From an uncultured Mediterraneibacter sp. (GTDB taxonomy: Bacteria; Bacillota; Clostridia; Lachnospirales; Lachnospiraceae), in contig CALWFV010000038.1 of NCBI GenBank assembly GCA_944377745.1, positions 1 through 35,224 on the forward strand: a stretch of 35,224 nt of DNA. The letters are read 5' to 3'. A program made the position numbers and the translations under genes. Shown here in pieces: positions 16,502 to 23,775 of this stretch. The notes beneath the pieces were generated by a model that worked only from the letters and a program-made list of their open reading frames with translations, had not been told where the DNA came from and searched no databases. The first letter of the stretch is position 1. The number at the start of each line of letters is the position of its first letter.

Positions 16502-16506
16502 AAAAA

Positions 16507-17976
16507 ATGATCAGGATTGAGAGCAAAAGAAACAAATTCACTTACAATATATATCATATCGTGAAAGCCTTTTATCCGGGGGAAGAGGTGGAGCAGAAAG
16601 TGGACGCTCAGCAGGAATCTCTCGTGACACTGCACATGCCGGGAGATTCCTCTTTTTCTGTCCTGCCGGAGGAGATTGGGCTTCCTGTCATACAGGATCC
16701 GGATGAGAGGCAGCTTCAGACAGAAAAATGGGCAGTGACCCGCAGGGTATATCAATATCTTGCAGAGAGGAATAAAAGCGGCCTTGCCTGGGGGATCCTG
16801 ACAGGGGTTCGGCCCACCAAGCTGATCATGCAGAAGATCGAGACGGGGGGCGGTCGGGAGGATATCCTCCGGTCGTTTCAGGAGGATTTTGTCAGTCGGG
16901 AGAAGGCGGAACTTGCGTATGAGATCGCCAGCAGGGAGCATGAAATCCTGTCCCGGCTGGACTGTACGGAAGGATTCAGCCTGTATGTGGGGATTCCCTT
17001 CTGTCCCAGCGTATGTTCCTACTGTTCCTTCAGTTCGTCGCCCATCGATCAGTGGCGGGACCGGGTGGACGCCTACCTGGATGCGCTGGTCAAAGAGATC
17101 CGGGCTCTGGGGAAGATGACGGCAGGGAGAACGCCGGACACGGTGTATATCGGGGGAGGAACGCCCACTACGCTAGAGCCGGAACAGCTCGACCGTCTTC
17201 TGGGTACGATAACGGAATGCTTTGATCTTGGACGGACACTGGAATTTACGATAGAAGCCGGAAGACCGGACAGTATCACAGAGGAAAAGCTCCGGGTGAT
17301 CCGGAACTATCCGGTCACAAGGATCTCGGTCAATCCTCAAACCATGCAGCAGAAGACGCTGGATCTGGTGGGACGGCGGCATACGGTGGAGGACGTGGAG
17401 AATGCCTTCCATATGGCGCGGAAGCTGGGATTTGATAACATCAACATGGATCTCATCGCCGGCCTTCCGGGCGAGACGGCGGCGGATATGCGGGATACGC
17501 TTGCAAAAGTGGAGGCGCTGCATCCGGACAGCCTGACGGTCCATGCCCTTGCCATCAAGCGGGCGGCGAAGTTCGGGCAGGAGGGAAGAACGGCCCAGCT
17601 TCATTCCGAGATTTCCCGGATGGTGGAGGATGCCTCGGCATGTGCGCGGAGGATGGGGTTGAAGCCCTATTACCTGTACAGACAGAAAAATATCGCCGGA
17701 AATTTCGAGAATGTGGGCTATGCAGAGGTTGACAAAGCCGGAATTTACAATATACTAATTATGGAAGAAAAGCAGACCATCCTTGCCGCCGGAGCGGGAG
17801 CATCGACAAAGATCCTGCTCAGAGAACCCATAAGGGAGGAAAGCGGGAAGGAGATCGGCATCGTCCGTATTGAAAATGTGAAGAACATTACAGATTATAT
17901 CAATCGCATTGACGAAATGATAGAACGCAAATACCGTGACGGAATCTCACTGTGGCGTGGGGAAGACGTCAGGTGA
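16507..17976 (+). CDS. hemZ: Coproporphyrinogen dehydrogenase HemZ-type radical SAM protein
   Basis: A 489-residue radical SAM protein of the HemN/HemZ family. An N-terminal domain of about 155 residues, typical of HemZ, precedes the cluster motif CPSVCSYC (residues 166-173; family CxxxCxYC). Then follow YIGGGTPTTL (SAM contact) and NMDLIAGLPGET. The C-terminal part has YYLYRQKN. The family is named for oxygen-independent oxidation of coproporphyrinogen III, but in many gut Clostridia without a full haem pathway the real substrate is unsure. GGAGG lies five bases before ATG 16507. It is followed 18 bases later by hisS. Confidence 0.88.
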   Translation: MIRIESKRNKFTYNIYHIVKAFYPGEEVEQKVDAQQESLVTLHMPGDSSFSVLPEEIGLPVIQDPDERQLQTEKWAVTRRVYQYLAERNKSGLAWGILTGVRPTKLIMQKIETGGGREDILRSFQEDFVSREKAELAYEIASREHEILSRLDCTEGFSLYVGIPFCPSVCSYCSFSSSPIDQWRDRVDAYLDALVKEIRALGKMTAGRTPDTVYIGGGTPTTLEPEQLDRLLGTITECFDLGRTLEFTIEAGRPDSITEEKLRVIRNYPVTRISVNPQTMQQKTLDLVGRRHTVEDVENAFHMARKLGFDNINMDLIAGLPGETAADMRDTLAKVEALHPDSLTVHALAIKRAAKFGQEGRTAQLHSEISRMVEDASACARRMGLKPYYLYRQKNIAGNFENVGYAEVDKAGIYNILIMEEKQTILAAGAGASTKILLREPIREESGKEIGIVRIENVKNITDYINRIDEMIERKYRDGISLWRGEDVR

Positions 17977-17994
17977 GGTGAAAGGAGAAGAAAT

Positions 17995-19260
17995 ATGGCG
18001 CTGAAGAAAAAACCGGTCACGGGGATGAAGGATATCATGCCTGCCGAGATGGAGATCCGGGATTATGTGATCGGACTGATCAAGGAAACTTACGGGACAT
18101 TCGGGTTTTCCTCCATGGAAACCCCGTGTGTGGAGCATATTGAGAATCTCTGCAGCAAGCAGGGCGGAGACAATGAGAAACTGATCTTCAAGATCCTGAA
18201 AAGAGGGGAGAAGCTGAAGATCGACCAGGCAAAGGAAGAGGCGGATCTTGTGGACGGAGGGTTAAGATATGACCTGACCGTACCGCTGTCACGGTATTAT
18301 TCGAACCATGCGAATGAACTCCCCTCTCCGTTCAAGGCGTTGCAGATGGGAAATGTGTGGCGCGCGGACCGTCCCCAGAGAGGACGTTTCCGCCAGTTCA
18401 TGCAGTGTGACATCGATATCCTGGGAGAGCCTTCAAATCTGGCGGAGATCGAGCTGATCCTGGCGACGACGGCGCTGCTTGGAAAACTGGATTTTAAGAA
18501 CTTTACCATCCGGATCAATGACCGCCGGTTCCTGAAGGCCATGGCGGCGTACAGCGGATTTGAGGAAAAGGACTATGACAATGTGTTCATCACACTGGAC
18601 AAGATGGACAAGATCGGTCTGGACGGTGTGGCTGCGGAACTGAAGGAGAACGGTTATGCGCAAGAGTCGGTGGATAAGTATCTGGCACTGTTTCAGGAGA
18701 TTACGGACGATGTGGAAGGCGTTCGTATGTGCAGGGGGAAATTACAGGGCTTTCTTGCGCCTGAAGCGGCGGATTCACTGGAGATGATCATTACCAGCGT
18801 GGAGAGTGCCAAAGAGGCGGAGTTCCGGATGAAGTTCGATCCTACACTTGTGCGGGGCATGTCCTACTACACGGGTACTATCTTTGAGATCTCCATGGAT
18901 GAGTTCGGCGGAAGCGTGGGAGGCGGCGGACGCTACGACAAGATGATCGGGAAATTCACCGGACAGGATACCCCTGCCGTGGGATTCTCCATCGGATTTG
19001 AGCGCATTGTCATGCTGCTCATGGAGCGCGGTTATCAGGTGCCGACCAGGAAAGAAAAGAAAGCCTTCCTCATCGAGAAGAACATGCCGCAGGCAGGCAT
19101 GCTCAAGGTGCTTTCCCTCGCCCGGGAAGAACGCCAGGCAGGAAAACAAGTGATGATCGCCAATATGAAGAAAAATAAGAAATTTCAGAAAGAACAGCTC
19201 GCCGAACAGGGGTATTCAGATATTGTAGAAGTTTATCGGGATTCTGTGGAGAGTTTGTAA
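17995..19260 (+). CDS. hisS: Histidyl-tRNA synthetase
   Basis: A 421-residue class II synthetase charging tRNA-His. Motif 1 region is GMKDIMPAEM...FGFSSMETP. Motif 2 is FKALQMGNVWRADRPQRGRFRQFMQCDIDILG. The histidine-binding signature RGMSYYTGTIFEI and GGGRYD are present, and motif 3 is GFSIGFERIVMLL. The C-terminal anticodon-binding domain occupies about 330-421. Length is normal. AAAGGAG stands eight bases before the ATG. It sits between hemZ and aspS, with aspS 82 bases downstream. Confidence 0.95.
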   Translation: MALKKKPVTGMKDIMPAEMEIRDYVIGLIKETYGTFGFSSMETPCVEHIENLCSKQGGDNEKLIFKILKRGEKLKIDQAKEEADLVDGGLRYDLTVPLSRYYSNHANELPSPFKALQMGNVWRADRPQRGRFRQFMQCDIDILGEPSNLAEIELILATTALLGKLDFKNFTIRINDRRFLKAMAAYSGFEEKDYDNVFITLDKMDKIGLDGVAAELKENGYAQESVDKYLALFQEITDDVEGVRMCRGKLQGFLAPEAADSLEMIITSVESAKEAEFRMKFDPTLVRGMSYYTGTIFEISMDEFGGSVGGGGRYDKMIGKFTGQDTPAVGFSIGFERIVMLLMERGYQVPTRKEKKAFLIEKNMPQAGMLKVLSLAREERQAGKQVMIANMKKNKKFQKEQLAEQGYSDIVEVYRDSVESL

Positions 19261-19285
19261 AATATTCAGACAGTTAGTTGCGTGA

Positions 19286-19319
19286 GGTGCCGTGTACCTT
19301 CGACAAAGTACACGGCACC
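19286..19319. repeat. Copy 1 of GTGCCGTGTAC palindromic repeat (hisS-aspS gap)
   Basis: GGTGCCGTGTAC (19286-19297) is inverted as GTACACGGCACC (19308-19319) around an imperfect centre CTTCGACAAA. The same arms recur at 23714-23747. The two copies are 4.4 kb apart, each in the gap upstream of a gene start (aspS, thyA). It has no U-tract and is therefore not an ordinary terminator. Confidence 0.85.
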
Positions 19320-19342
19320 GGCTGAGGAAAGAGAGGTATACC

Positions 19343-21145
19343 ATGGCTGAATCAATGCAGGGATTAAAGAGGACGCACCGGTGCGGTGAGCTGTCAGCTG
19401 CGAATGTTGGCGAGACAGTGACCATCATGGGCTGGGTGCAGAAGAACAGAAACAAGGGCGGACTGGTGTTCGTGGACGTGCGCGACCGTTCCGGGATCAT
19501 CCAGGTCGTCTGCGAGGAAGGAAAGACGGACGCGGCTCTTCTTGAGAAGGCAGCTTCCCTCCGCGCGGAGTATGTGGTGGCATTTGTGGGGAAAGTGGCA
19601 AGGCGTTCCGGCGCGGTAAACGACAAGATCGCTACGGGAGAGATCGAGATCATCCCAAGTGAACTGAGGATCCTGTCCGTTTCTCTTACACCGCCGTTCC
19701 AGATAGAGGAAAATTCGAAGACAAAGGAAGAGGTCCGTCTGAAGTATCGTTATCTCGACCTGAGAAGACCGGATCTTCAGAGAAATCTGATGATGAAGAG
19801 TCAGGTCATGACGCTGACCCGTCAGTTCTTCGCGGAGGAAGGATTTATCGAGATCGAGACACCCATGCTGGGCAAGACGACGCCGGAGGGCGCAAGGGAC
19901 TACCTTGTTCCCAGCCGGATCCATCCGGGCAGCTTCTACGGGCTCCCACAGTCTCCGCAGCTGTACAAGCAGCTTCTGATGTGTTCCGGATTTGACCGCT
20001 ATATCCAGATTGCGAGATGTTTCCGCGATGAGGATCTGCGCGCGGACAGACAGCCGGAATTCACTCAGATCGATATGGAACTGTCCTTTGTCGATGTGGA
20101 CGACGTGATCGATGTAAATGAGAGATATCTTGCCAGACTGTTCAAGGAGGTCTTGGATGTGGACGTGCAGCTCCCGATCCAGAGAATGACCTGGCAGGAG
20201 GCCATGGATCGCTTTGGTTCCGACAAGCCGGATCTCCGTTTCGGCATGGAGCTGACCGATGTGACCGACGTGGTGAAAAACTGCGGCTTCGGCGTGTTTA
20301 CCGGCGCGATTGAAAACTGCGGCAGCGTCCGGGGCATCAATGCAAAAGGACAGGGCGGCATGCCGAGAAAGAAGATCGACAAGCTGACCGCGTTTGTGAA
20401 AGATTACGGCGCAAAGGGTCTGGCATATATCGCGATCCAGGAAGATGGCACAGTGAAATCATCCTTCGCGAAATTCATGAGCGAAGAGGAGATGACAGCG
20501 CTGATCAGCGCCATGAATGGAGAGCCGGGTGACCTGCTCCTGTTCGCGGCGGATAAGAACAAGGTGGTATGGGATTCTCTGGGCGCACTGCGTGTAGAGC
20601 TGGCAAAACAGCTTGAACTGCTGAATAAAGACGAATATCGTTTCGTCTGGATCACAGAGTTCCCGCAGTTTGAGTGGAGCGACGAGCAGAACCGCTATCT
20701 GGCAATGCACCATCCGTTTACCATGCCGATGGAAGAGGACCTTCCGCTTCTGGAAAAGGGAGAACTGGGGAAAGTACGCGCAAAGGCATACGACATCGTT
20801 CTCAACGGAAATGAGATCGGCGGCGGAAGCGTCAGGATCCATCAGGACGATATCCAGGAGAAGATGTTTGAGGCGCTGGGATTCACAAAAGAGCAGGCTC
20901 ACAGTCAGTTCGGGTTCCTGCTTGACGCGTTCAAATACGGAGTCCCGCCGCACGCAGGACTTGCATACGGCCTTGACCGTCTTGTCATGCTCATGGCAAA
21001 ACAGGACAGCATCCGCGATGTGATCGCGTTCCCGAAGATCAAGGACGCATCCTGTCTGATGACAGAAGCGCCTACACCGGCGGACGACAAGCAGCTGGAA
21101 GAACTGGGGCTTGAAGTGAAAGCACAGACAGAAAAAGAACAGTAA
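19343..21145 (+). CDS. aspS: Aspartyl-tRNA synthetase
   Basis: A 600-residue bacterial-type class II synthetase. The N-terminal OB-fold anticodon domain (about 1-110) contains GWVQKNRNKGGLVFVDVRDRSG. The catalytic core has FIEIETPML, YGLPQSPQLYKQLLM and FRDEDLRADRQPEF. The bacterial GAD insertion spans about 290-410, and motif 3 is GLAYGLDRLVMLM. The ATG at 19343 is fixed by GAGAGG six bases upstream; an earlier in-frame ATG (19292) lies inside the palindromic repeat. Whether it is strictly tRNA-Asp specific or non-discriminating cannot be judged by eye. Confidence 0.95.
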   Translation: MAESMQGLKRTHRCGELSAANVGETVTIMGWVQKNRNKGGLVFVDVRDRSGIIQVVCEEGKTDAALLEKAASLRAEYVVAFVGKVARRSGAVNDKIATGEIEIIPSELRILSVSLTPPFQIEENSKTKEEVRLKYRYLDLRRPDLQRNLMMKSQVMTLTRQFFAEEGFIEIETPMLGKTTPEGARDYLVPSRIHPGSFYGLPQSPQLYKQLLMCSGFDRYIQIARCFRDEDLRADRQPEFTQIDMELSFVDVDDVIDVNERYLARLFKEVLDVDVQLPIQRMTWQEAMDRFGSDKPDLRFGMELTDVTDVVKNCGFGVFTGAIENCGSVRGINAKGQGGMPRKKIDKLTAFVKDYGAKGLAYIAIQEDGTVKSSFAKFMSEEEMTALISAMNGEPGDLLLFAADKNKVVWDSLGALRVELAKQLELLNKDEYRFVWITEFPQFEWSDEQNRYLAMHHPFTMPMEEDLPLLEKGELGKVRAKAYDIVLNGNEIGGGSVRIHQDDIQEKMFEALGFTKEQAHSQFGFLLDAFKYGVPPHAGLAYGLDRLVMLMAKQDSIRDVIAFPKIKDASCLMTEAPTPADDKQLEELGLEVKAQTEKEQ

Positions 21146-21193
21146 GGATTCGGAAAGGATTTTTCAGAATCAGGATAAGAAGCAGAAATGTAG

Positions 21194-21236
21194 AGACGCC
21201 GCAGGATCATCGTCAGCAGATGATCCTGCGGCGTCT
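21194..21236. terminator. Long stem-loop between convergent aspS and hicB
   Basis: An 18-pair perfect stem, AGACGCCGCAGGATCATC (21194-21211) against its complement (21219-21236), with a seven-base loop GTCAGCA. No U-tract follows on either strand, so it may act as a 3'-end stabiliser or roadblock rather than a classical intrinsic terminator. It serves the convergent ends of aspS and the HicB-like gene. Confidence 0.6.
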
Positions 21237-21263
21237 GTCAGCAGACAGTGTATGAGCAGAATG

Positions 21264-21542
21264 CTATTCATCCCAGCCCTCATAGAAACGGATATTGACG
21301 GAAATGTTCCGGACAATATCTCCTTCTTCGGTCTCAATGTCTTCAATTTCAGATACATAGGGCAGAAGAGGTTCCTCCTCCTCGAGTTCGACTGTGATCC
21401 AGTTACGGCACGCTTCGTTTGCGTTGTCGATGGCGTCTTCCAGTGTCTCCCCGGAGGCCTCGCAGCACTCCAGATCCGGGAACCAGGCATCGTATCCGCC
21501 ATCCTGCTTTTTGCGGAAAACCGCAGGGTATATAAATTTCAT
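21264..21542 (-). CDS. Solitary HicB-like antitoxin-family protein
   Basis: A 92-residue acidic protein beginning MKFIYPAVFRKKQDGGYDAWFPDLECCEASGETLEDAI. This is the partial RNase H-like fold of HicB antitoxins (strands plus YxAxxPDLxGCxxxGxTxxEA, followed by an amphipathic helix). No C-terminal DNA-binding domain is visible, and the C-terminus is very acidic (EEEEP, EEGD). No HicA toxin frame (a short double-stranded-RNA-binding-like protein with a GSH motif) lies on either side. Such orphan HicB-like proteins are common in Clostridia and their role is not established. ATG 21542 follows AAGGAG by seven bases. It is convergent with aspS. Confidence 0.8.
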   Translation of the reverse strand: MKFIYPAVFRKKQDGGYDAWFPDLECCEASGETLEDAIDNANEACRNWITVELEEEEPLLPYVSEIEDIETEEGDIVRNISVNIRFYEGWDE

Positions 21543-21590
21543 TTTTTCGCTCCTTACTGTAAAAAAAGTTTGAGATTTCCTGCTTCGGAT

Positions 21591-21619
21591 AGTATATTAC
21601 AAATCAGGTTAAATGACAA
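21591..21619 (-). promoter_or_regulatory. Sigma-A promoter of the HicB-like gene
   Basis: On the minus strand TTGTCA (21614-21619) and TATACT (21591-21596) are separated by 17 bases, about 50 bases upstream of the start codon. Confidence 0.7.
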
Positions 21620-21675
21620 GAATGGGAAGGAAAAACCGACATTCAAATTTTTTGAAAAATTTTTCAAATTTATTG

Positions 21676-21704
21676 TTGACATTTTTTGAAAGGTATAGTA
21701 TAGT
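21676..21704 (+). promoter_or_regulatory. Strong promoter of tRNA-Gly
   Basis: TTGACA (21676-21681), 17-base spacer, TATAGT (21699-21704). A short hairpin GTTCCG-GTCGA-CGGAAC (21712-21728) follows at the likely 5' end of the precursor. A 16-bp A/T palindrome, TTGAAAAATTTTTCAA (about 21652-21667), lies just upstream and may act as an UP-like or bent element. Confidence 0.85.
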
Positions 21705-21737
21705 ACTTATTGTTCCGGTCGACGGAACACAACAAAT

Positions 21738-21810
21738 GCGACAGTGGCTCAGTTGGTAGAGTACGACCTTGCCAAGGTCGGGGTCGCGGGTTCGAACCCC
21801 GTCTGTCGCT
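21738..21810 (+). tRNA. tRNA-Gly, anticodon GCC
   Basis: The acceptor stem GCGACAG (21738-21744) pairs with CTGTCGC (21803-21809), with discriminator T at 21810. The D-arm contains GGCTCAGTTGGTAGAGT. The anticodon stem CGACC/GGTCG encloses TT-GCC-AA with anticodon GCC at 21771-21773, reading GGC/GGT. The T-arm has GGTTCGAACCC. CCA is not encoded. Confidence 0.97.
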
Positions 21811-21816
21811 CTTAAA

Positions 21817-21859
21817 GAAGCACTTGACCTTAGAAAGAGGTTCAGGTGCTTTTTCTTTT
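21817..21859 (+). terminator. Terminator of tRNA-Gly
   Basis: AGCACTTGACC pairs with GGTTCAGGTGCT (one wobble, one bulge) around TTAGAAAGA, followed by TTTTTCTTTT. Confidence 0.85.
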
Positions 21860-21912
21860 CTATGCATGGGTTCGTTGCGACTATCCGGGATATCTTATGT
21901 GACTGGCAGGGG

Positions 21913-21941
21913 TTTCATGGGCAATGGTCTTATGCTATAAT
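21913..21941 (+). promoter_or_regulatory. Extended -10 promoter of hom
   Basis: TGC-TATAAT (21933-21941) with a weak TTTCAT (21913-21918) 17 bases upstream. The layout closely resembles the scfA promoter. The hom start is 36 bases downstream. Confidence 0.7.
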
Positions 21942-21977
21942 AGGAACACTGAACGAGTAAGAGAAAGAGGTGTCTGG

Positions 21978-23255
21978 ATGAAAAAGATAAAACTTGCCCT
22001 TCTGGGGCTTGGAACAGTCGGCACAGGCGTTTACAAGCTGATCCATATGCGCTCTGACGTGATGGAGCAGACGATCGGTGCCCAGCTGGAGATCAAAAAG
22101 ATCCTTGTGCACAATATAAACAAGAAAAGAGAGGGGATCGATCCGTCTCTTCTCACAGATGACTGGAAGGAGATCGTCACAGATGATGAGATCCAGATCG
22201 TGATCGAAGTCATCGGCGGGATCGAGCCGGCCAGGACGATGATCCTGGAAGCCCTGAGAGCCGGGAAGAATGTGGTATCTGCGAACAAGGATCTGATCGC
22301 GGAGCAGGGCAGAGAACTGCTGGATACGGCCCAGGAGACGGGAAAGGATTTCTTCTTCGAGGCGGCAGTGGCAGGCGGGATCCCGATCATCCGTCCTCTG
22401 AAGCAGTGCCTTGCGGCGAATGAGATTTCGGATGTCCTTGGGATCGTGAACGGAACTACCAATTATATCCTGACAAAGATGTTCGAGGATGGGATGGAAT
22501 TTTCGGACGCTCTGAAAAAAGCGCAGGAGCTGGGGTATGCAGAGGCGGATCCCACAGCAGATGTGGAAGGCCTTGACGCGGGCAGGAAGGTAGCCATTAT
22601 GGCGTCCATTGCATTTCATTCCAGGGTGGTCTTCCAGGATGTATATACGGAAGGAATCTCGAAGATCACAGCGGCGGATATCGCCTATGCGAAAGAGTTT
22701 GACAGTGTGATCAAACTTCTGGGAGTGGCGAGAAATACGGAGACAGGGATCGAGGCAGGGGTATATCCCGTTATGCTGAACAAGGATCATCCGCTGGCTT
22801 CGGTGAGAAATTCGTTCAACGCTGTGTTCATCCACGGAGATGCGGTGGATGACGCCATGTTTTACGGGCGCGGCGCAGGCGAGATGCCTACGGCCAGCGC
22901 GGTGGTCGGCGATGCGATCGATGTGGCGAGGGACATTGCGTATGGATGTACCGGAAGGATCAGCTGTACCTGTTACAGACAGCTCCCGGTGAAGCCTTTC
23001 GGGGAAGTGAAGAATAAATTCTTTATCCGTATGCAGGTGCGGAACCGTCCGGGAGTCCTGGCTCAGATCGCCCAGGTGTTCGGGGAACATAAGGTCAGCA
23101 TTGCGAGGGTCGTTCAGAAACAGGTGCAGGCAGAACAGGCGGAACTGGTGATCGTGACAGAGGAAGTGAAGGAACTGTATATGAAGGATGCGCTGGATGA
23201 ACTGGGAAGGATGGAAAATATTTTCGAGGTCAGCAGTGTCATAAGAGAATTTTAG
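21978..23255 (+). CDS. hom: Homoserine dehydrogenase
   Basis: A 425-residue enzyme reducing aspartate semialdehyde to homoserine with NAD(P)H, the branch toward threonine and methionine. The dinucleotide-binding GLGTVGTGVY is at the N-terminus. The catalytic domain shows GIVNGTTNYILTKM, AEADPTADVEGLDAGRK and KPFGEVKNK. A C-terminal ACT domain (about 345-425, starting FFIRMQVRNRPGVLAQIA) suggests feedback control by threonine or a related amino acid. The ATG is set by AGAAAGAGG seven bases upstream; upstream in-frame starts overlap the -10 element. It is followed 12 bases later by a MarR-type gene, implying co-transcription. Confidence 0.94.
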   Translation: MKKIKLALLGLGTVGTGVYKLIHMRSDVMEQTIGAQLEIKKILVHNINKKREGIDPSLLTDDWKEIVTDDEIQIVIEVIGGIEPARTMILEALRAGKNVVSANKDLIAEQGRELLDTAQETGKDFFFEAAVAGGIPIIRPLKQCLAANEISDVLGIVNGTTNYILTKMFEDGMEFSDALKKAQELGYAEADPTADVEGLDAGRKVAIMASIAFHSRVVFQDVYTEGISKITAADIAYAKEFDSVIKLLGVARNTETGIEAGVYPVMLNKDHPLASVRNSFNAVFIHGDAVDDAMFYGRGAGEMPTASAVVGDAIDVARDIAYGCTGRISCTCYRQLPVKPFGEVKNKFFIRMQVRNRPGVLAQIAQVFGEHKVSIARVVQKQVQAEQAELVIVTEEVKELYMKDALDELGRMENIFEVSSVIREF

Positions 23256-23267
23256 CGGAGGATACAG

Positions 23268-23702
23268 ATGGAGAAACGCGGTCAGCCCATAGGTTTTATG
23301 ATCAAGCAGATAAATAACGTGTACGAGAAGGATCTCAATGAGAGACTGAAGACGATCGGGATCACTGCGTCCCAGTGCGCCGTGCTTGACTACCTTTTCC
23401 ATACGAGTAAGGAAGAAGTCAGCCAGCGGGATGTGGAGCGCAGCCTGAACCTGAAGAACCCGACCGTGACAGGTCTTCTCAAGCGTCTTGATGAAAAGGG
23501 CTATATCCTCTGCGTCCAGAATGCGTCCGATAAGAGAAAGAAGAATATCTATCTCACGGAGAAGGCCTATGATATCCAGCGACGTATGGAGAATGACCGC
23601 AGAAAGCTGGATAAAGAACTGACGAGAGGGATGACAAAGAGGGAGATCGCGGCTCTGAGGAAGAATCTGGAGAAACTGCTTTATAATATCGCGGATCCGT
23701 GA
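23268..23702 (+). CDS. MarR-family transcriptional regulator
   Basis: A 144-residue winged-helix regulator of the MarR type: an N-terminal dimerisation helix, the wHTH (about 35-100) with SQRDVERSLNLKNPTVTGLLKRLDEKG and the wing NASDKRKKNIYLTEKA, then a C-terminal helix (MTKREIAALRKNLEKLL). It likely binds a palindrome as a dimer and responds to a small ligand that cannot be predicted. GGAGG is seven bases upstream. It is probably on the hom message. A 40-bp perfect palindrome begins eight bases after its stop, larger than usual MarR operators but worth testing as a target. Confidence 0.88.
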   Translation: MEKRGQPIGFMIKQINNVYEKDLNERLKTIGITASQCAVLDYLFHTSKEEVSQRDVERSLNLKNPTVTGLLKRLDEKGYILCVQNASDKRKKNIYLTEKAYDIQRRMENDRRKLDKELTRGMTKREIAALRKNLEKLLYNIADP

Positions 23703-23710
23703 AAAATTTA

Positions 23711-23750
23711 ACAGGTGCCGTGTACTTTGTACAAAGTACACGGCACCTGT
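23711..23750. repeat. Copy 2 of GTGCCGTGTAC repeat: 40-bp perfect palindrome (marR-thyA gap)
   Basis: ACAGGTGCCGTGTACTTTGT (23711-23730) is followed immediately by its exact reverse complement (23731-23750), a 40-bp palindrome without mismatch. Its arms share GGTGCCGTGTAC and GTACACGGCACC with 19286-19319. No terminal T-run is present on either strand next to the stem, although an A-run follows on the plus strand. Confidence 0.9.
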
Positions 23751-23775
23751 GAAAAAAATATCAAGGAGGAAACAG

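Noticed and set aside
21930-23741. 603-codon minus-strand open frame opposite hom and the MarR gene
   Set aside because: It mirrors the codon pattern of the real plus-strand genes, has no family motifs or ribosome site, and is rich in His/Arg/Leu as expected of antisense frames in this base composition.
23711-23750. 40-bp palindrome as an ordinary intrinsic terminator of the MarR gene
   Set aside because: No T-run follows the stem on the plus strand, and the same arms occur in front of aspS; a repeat or binding site explains both copies better.
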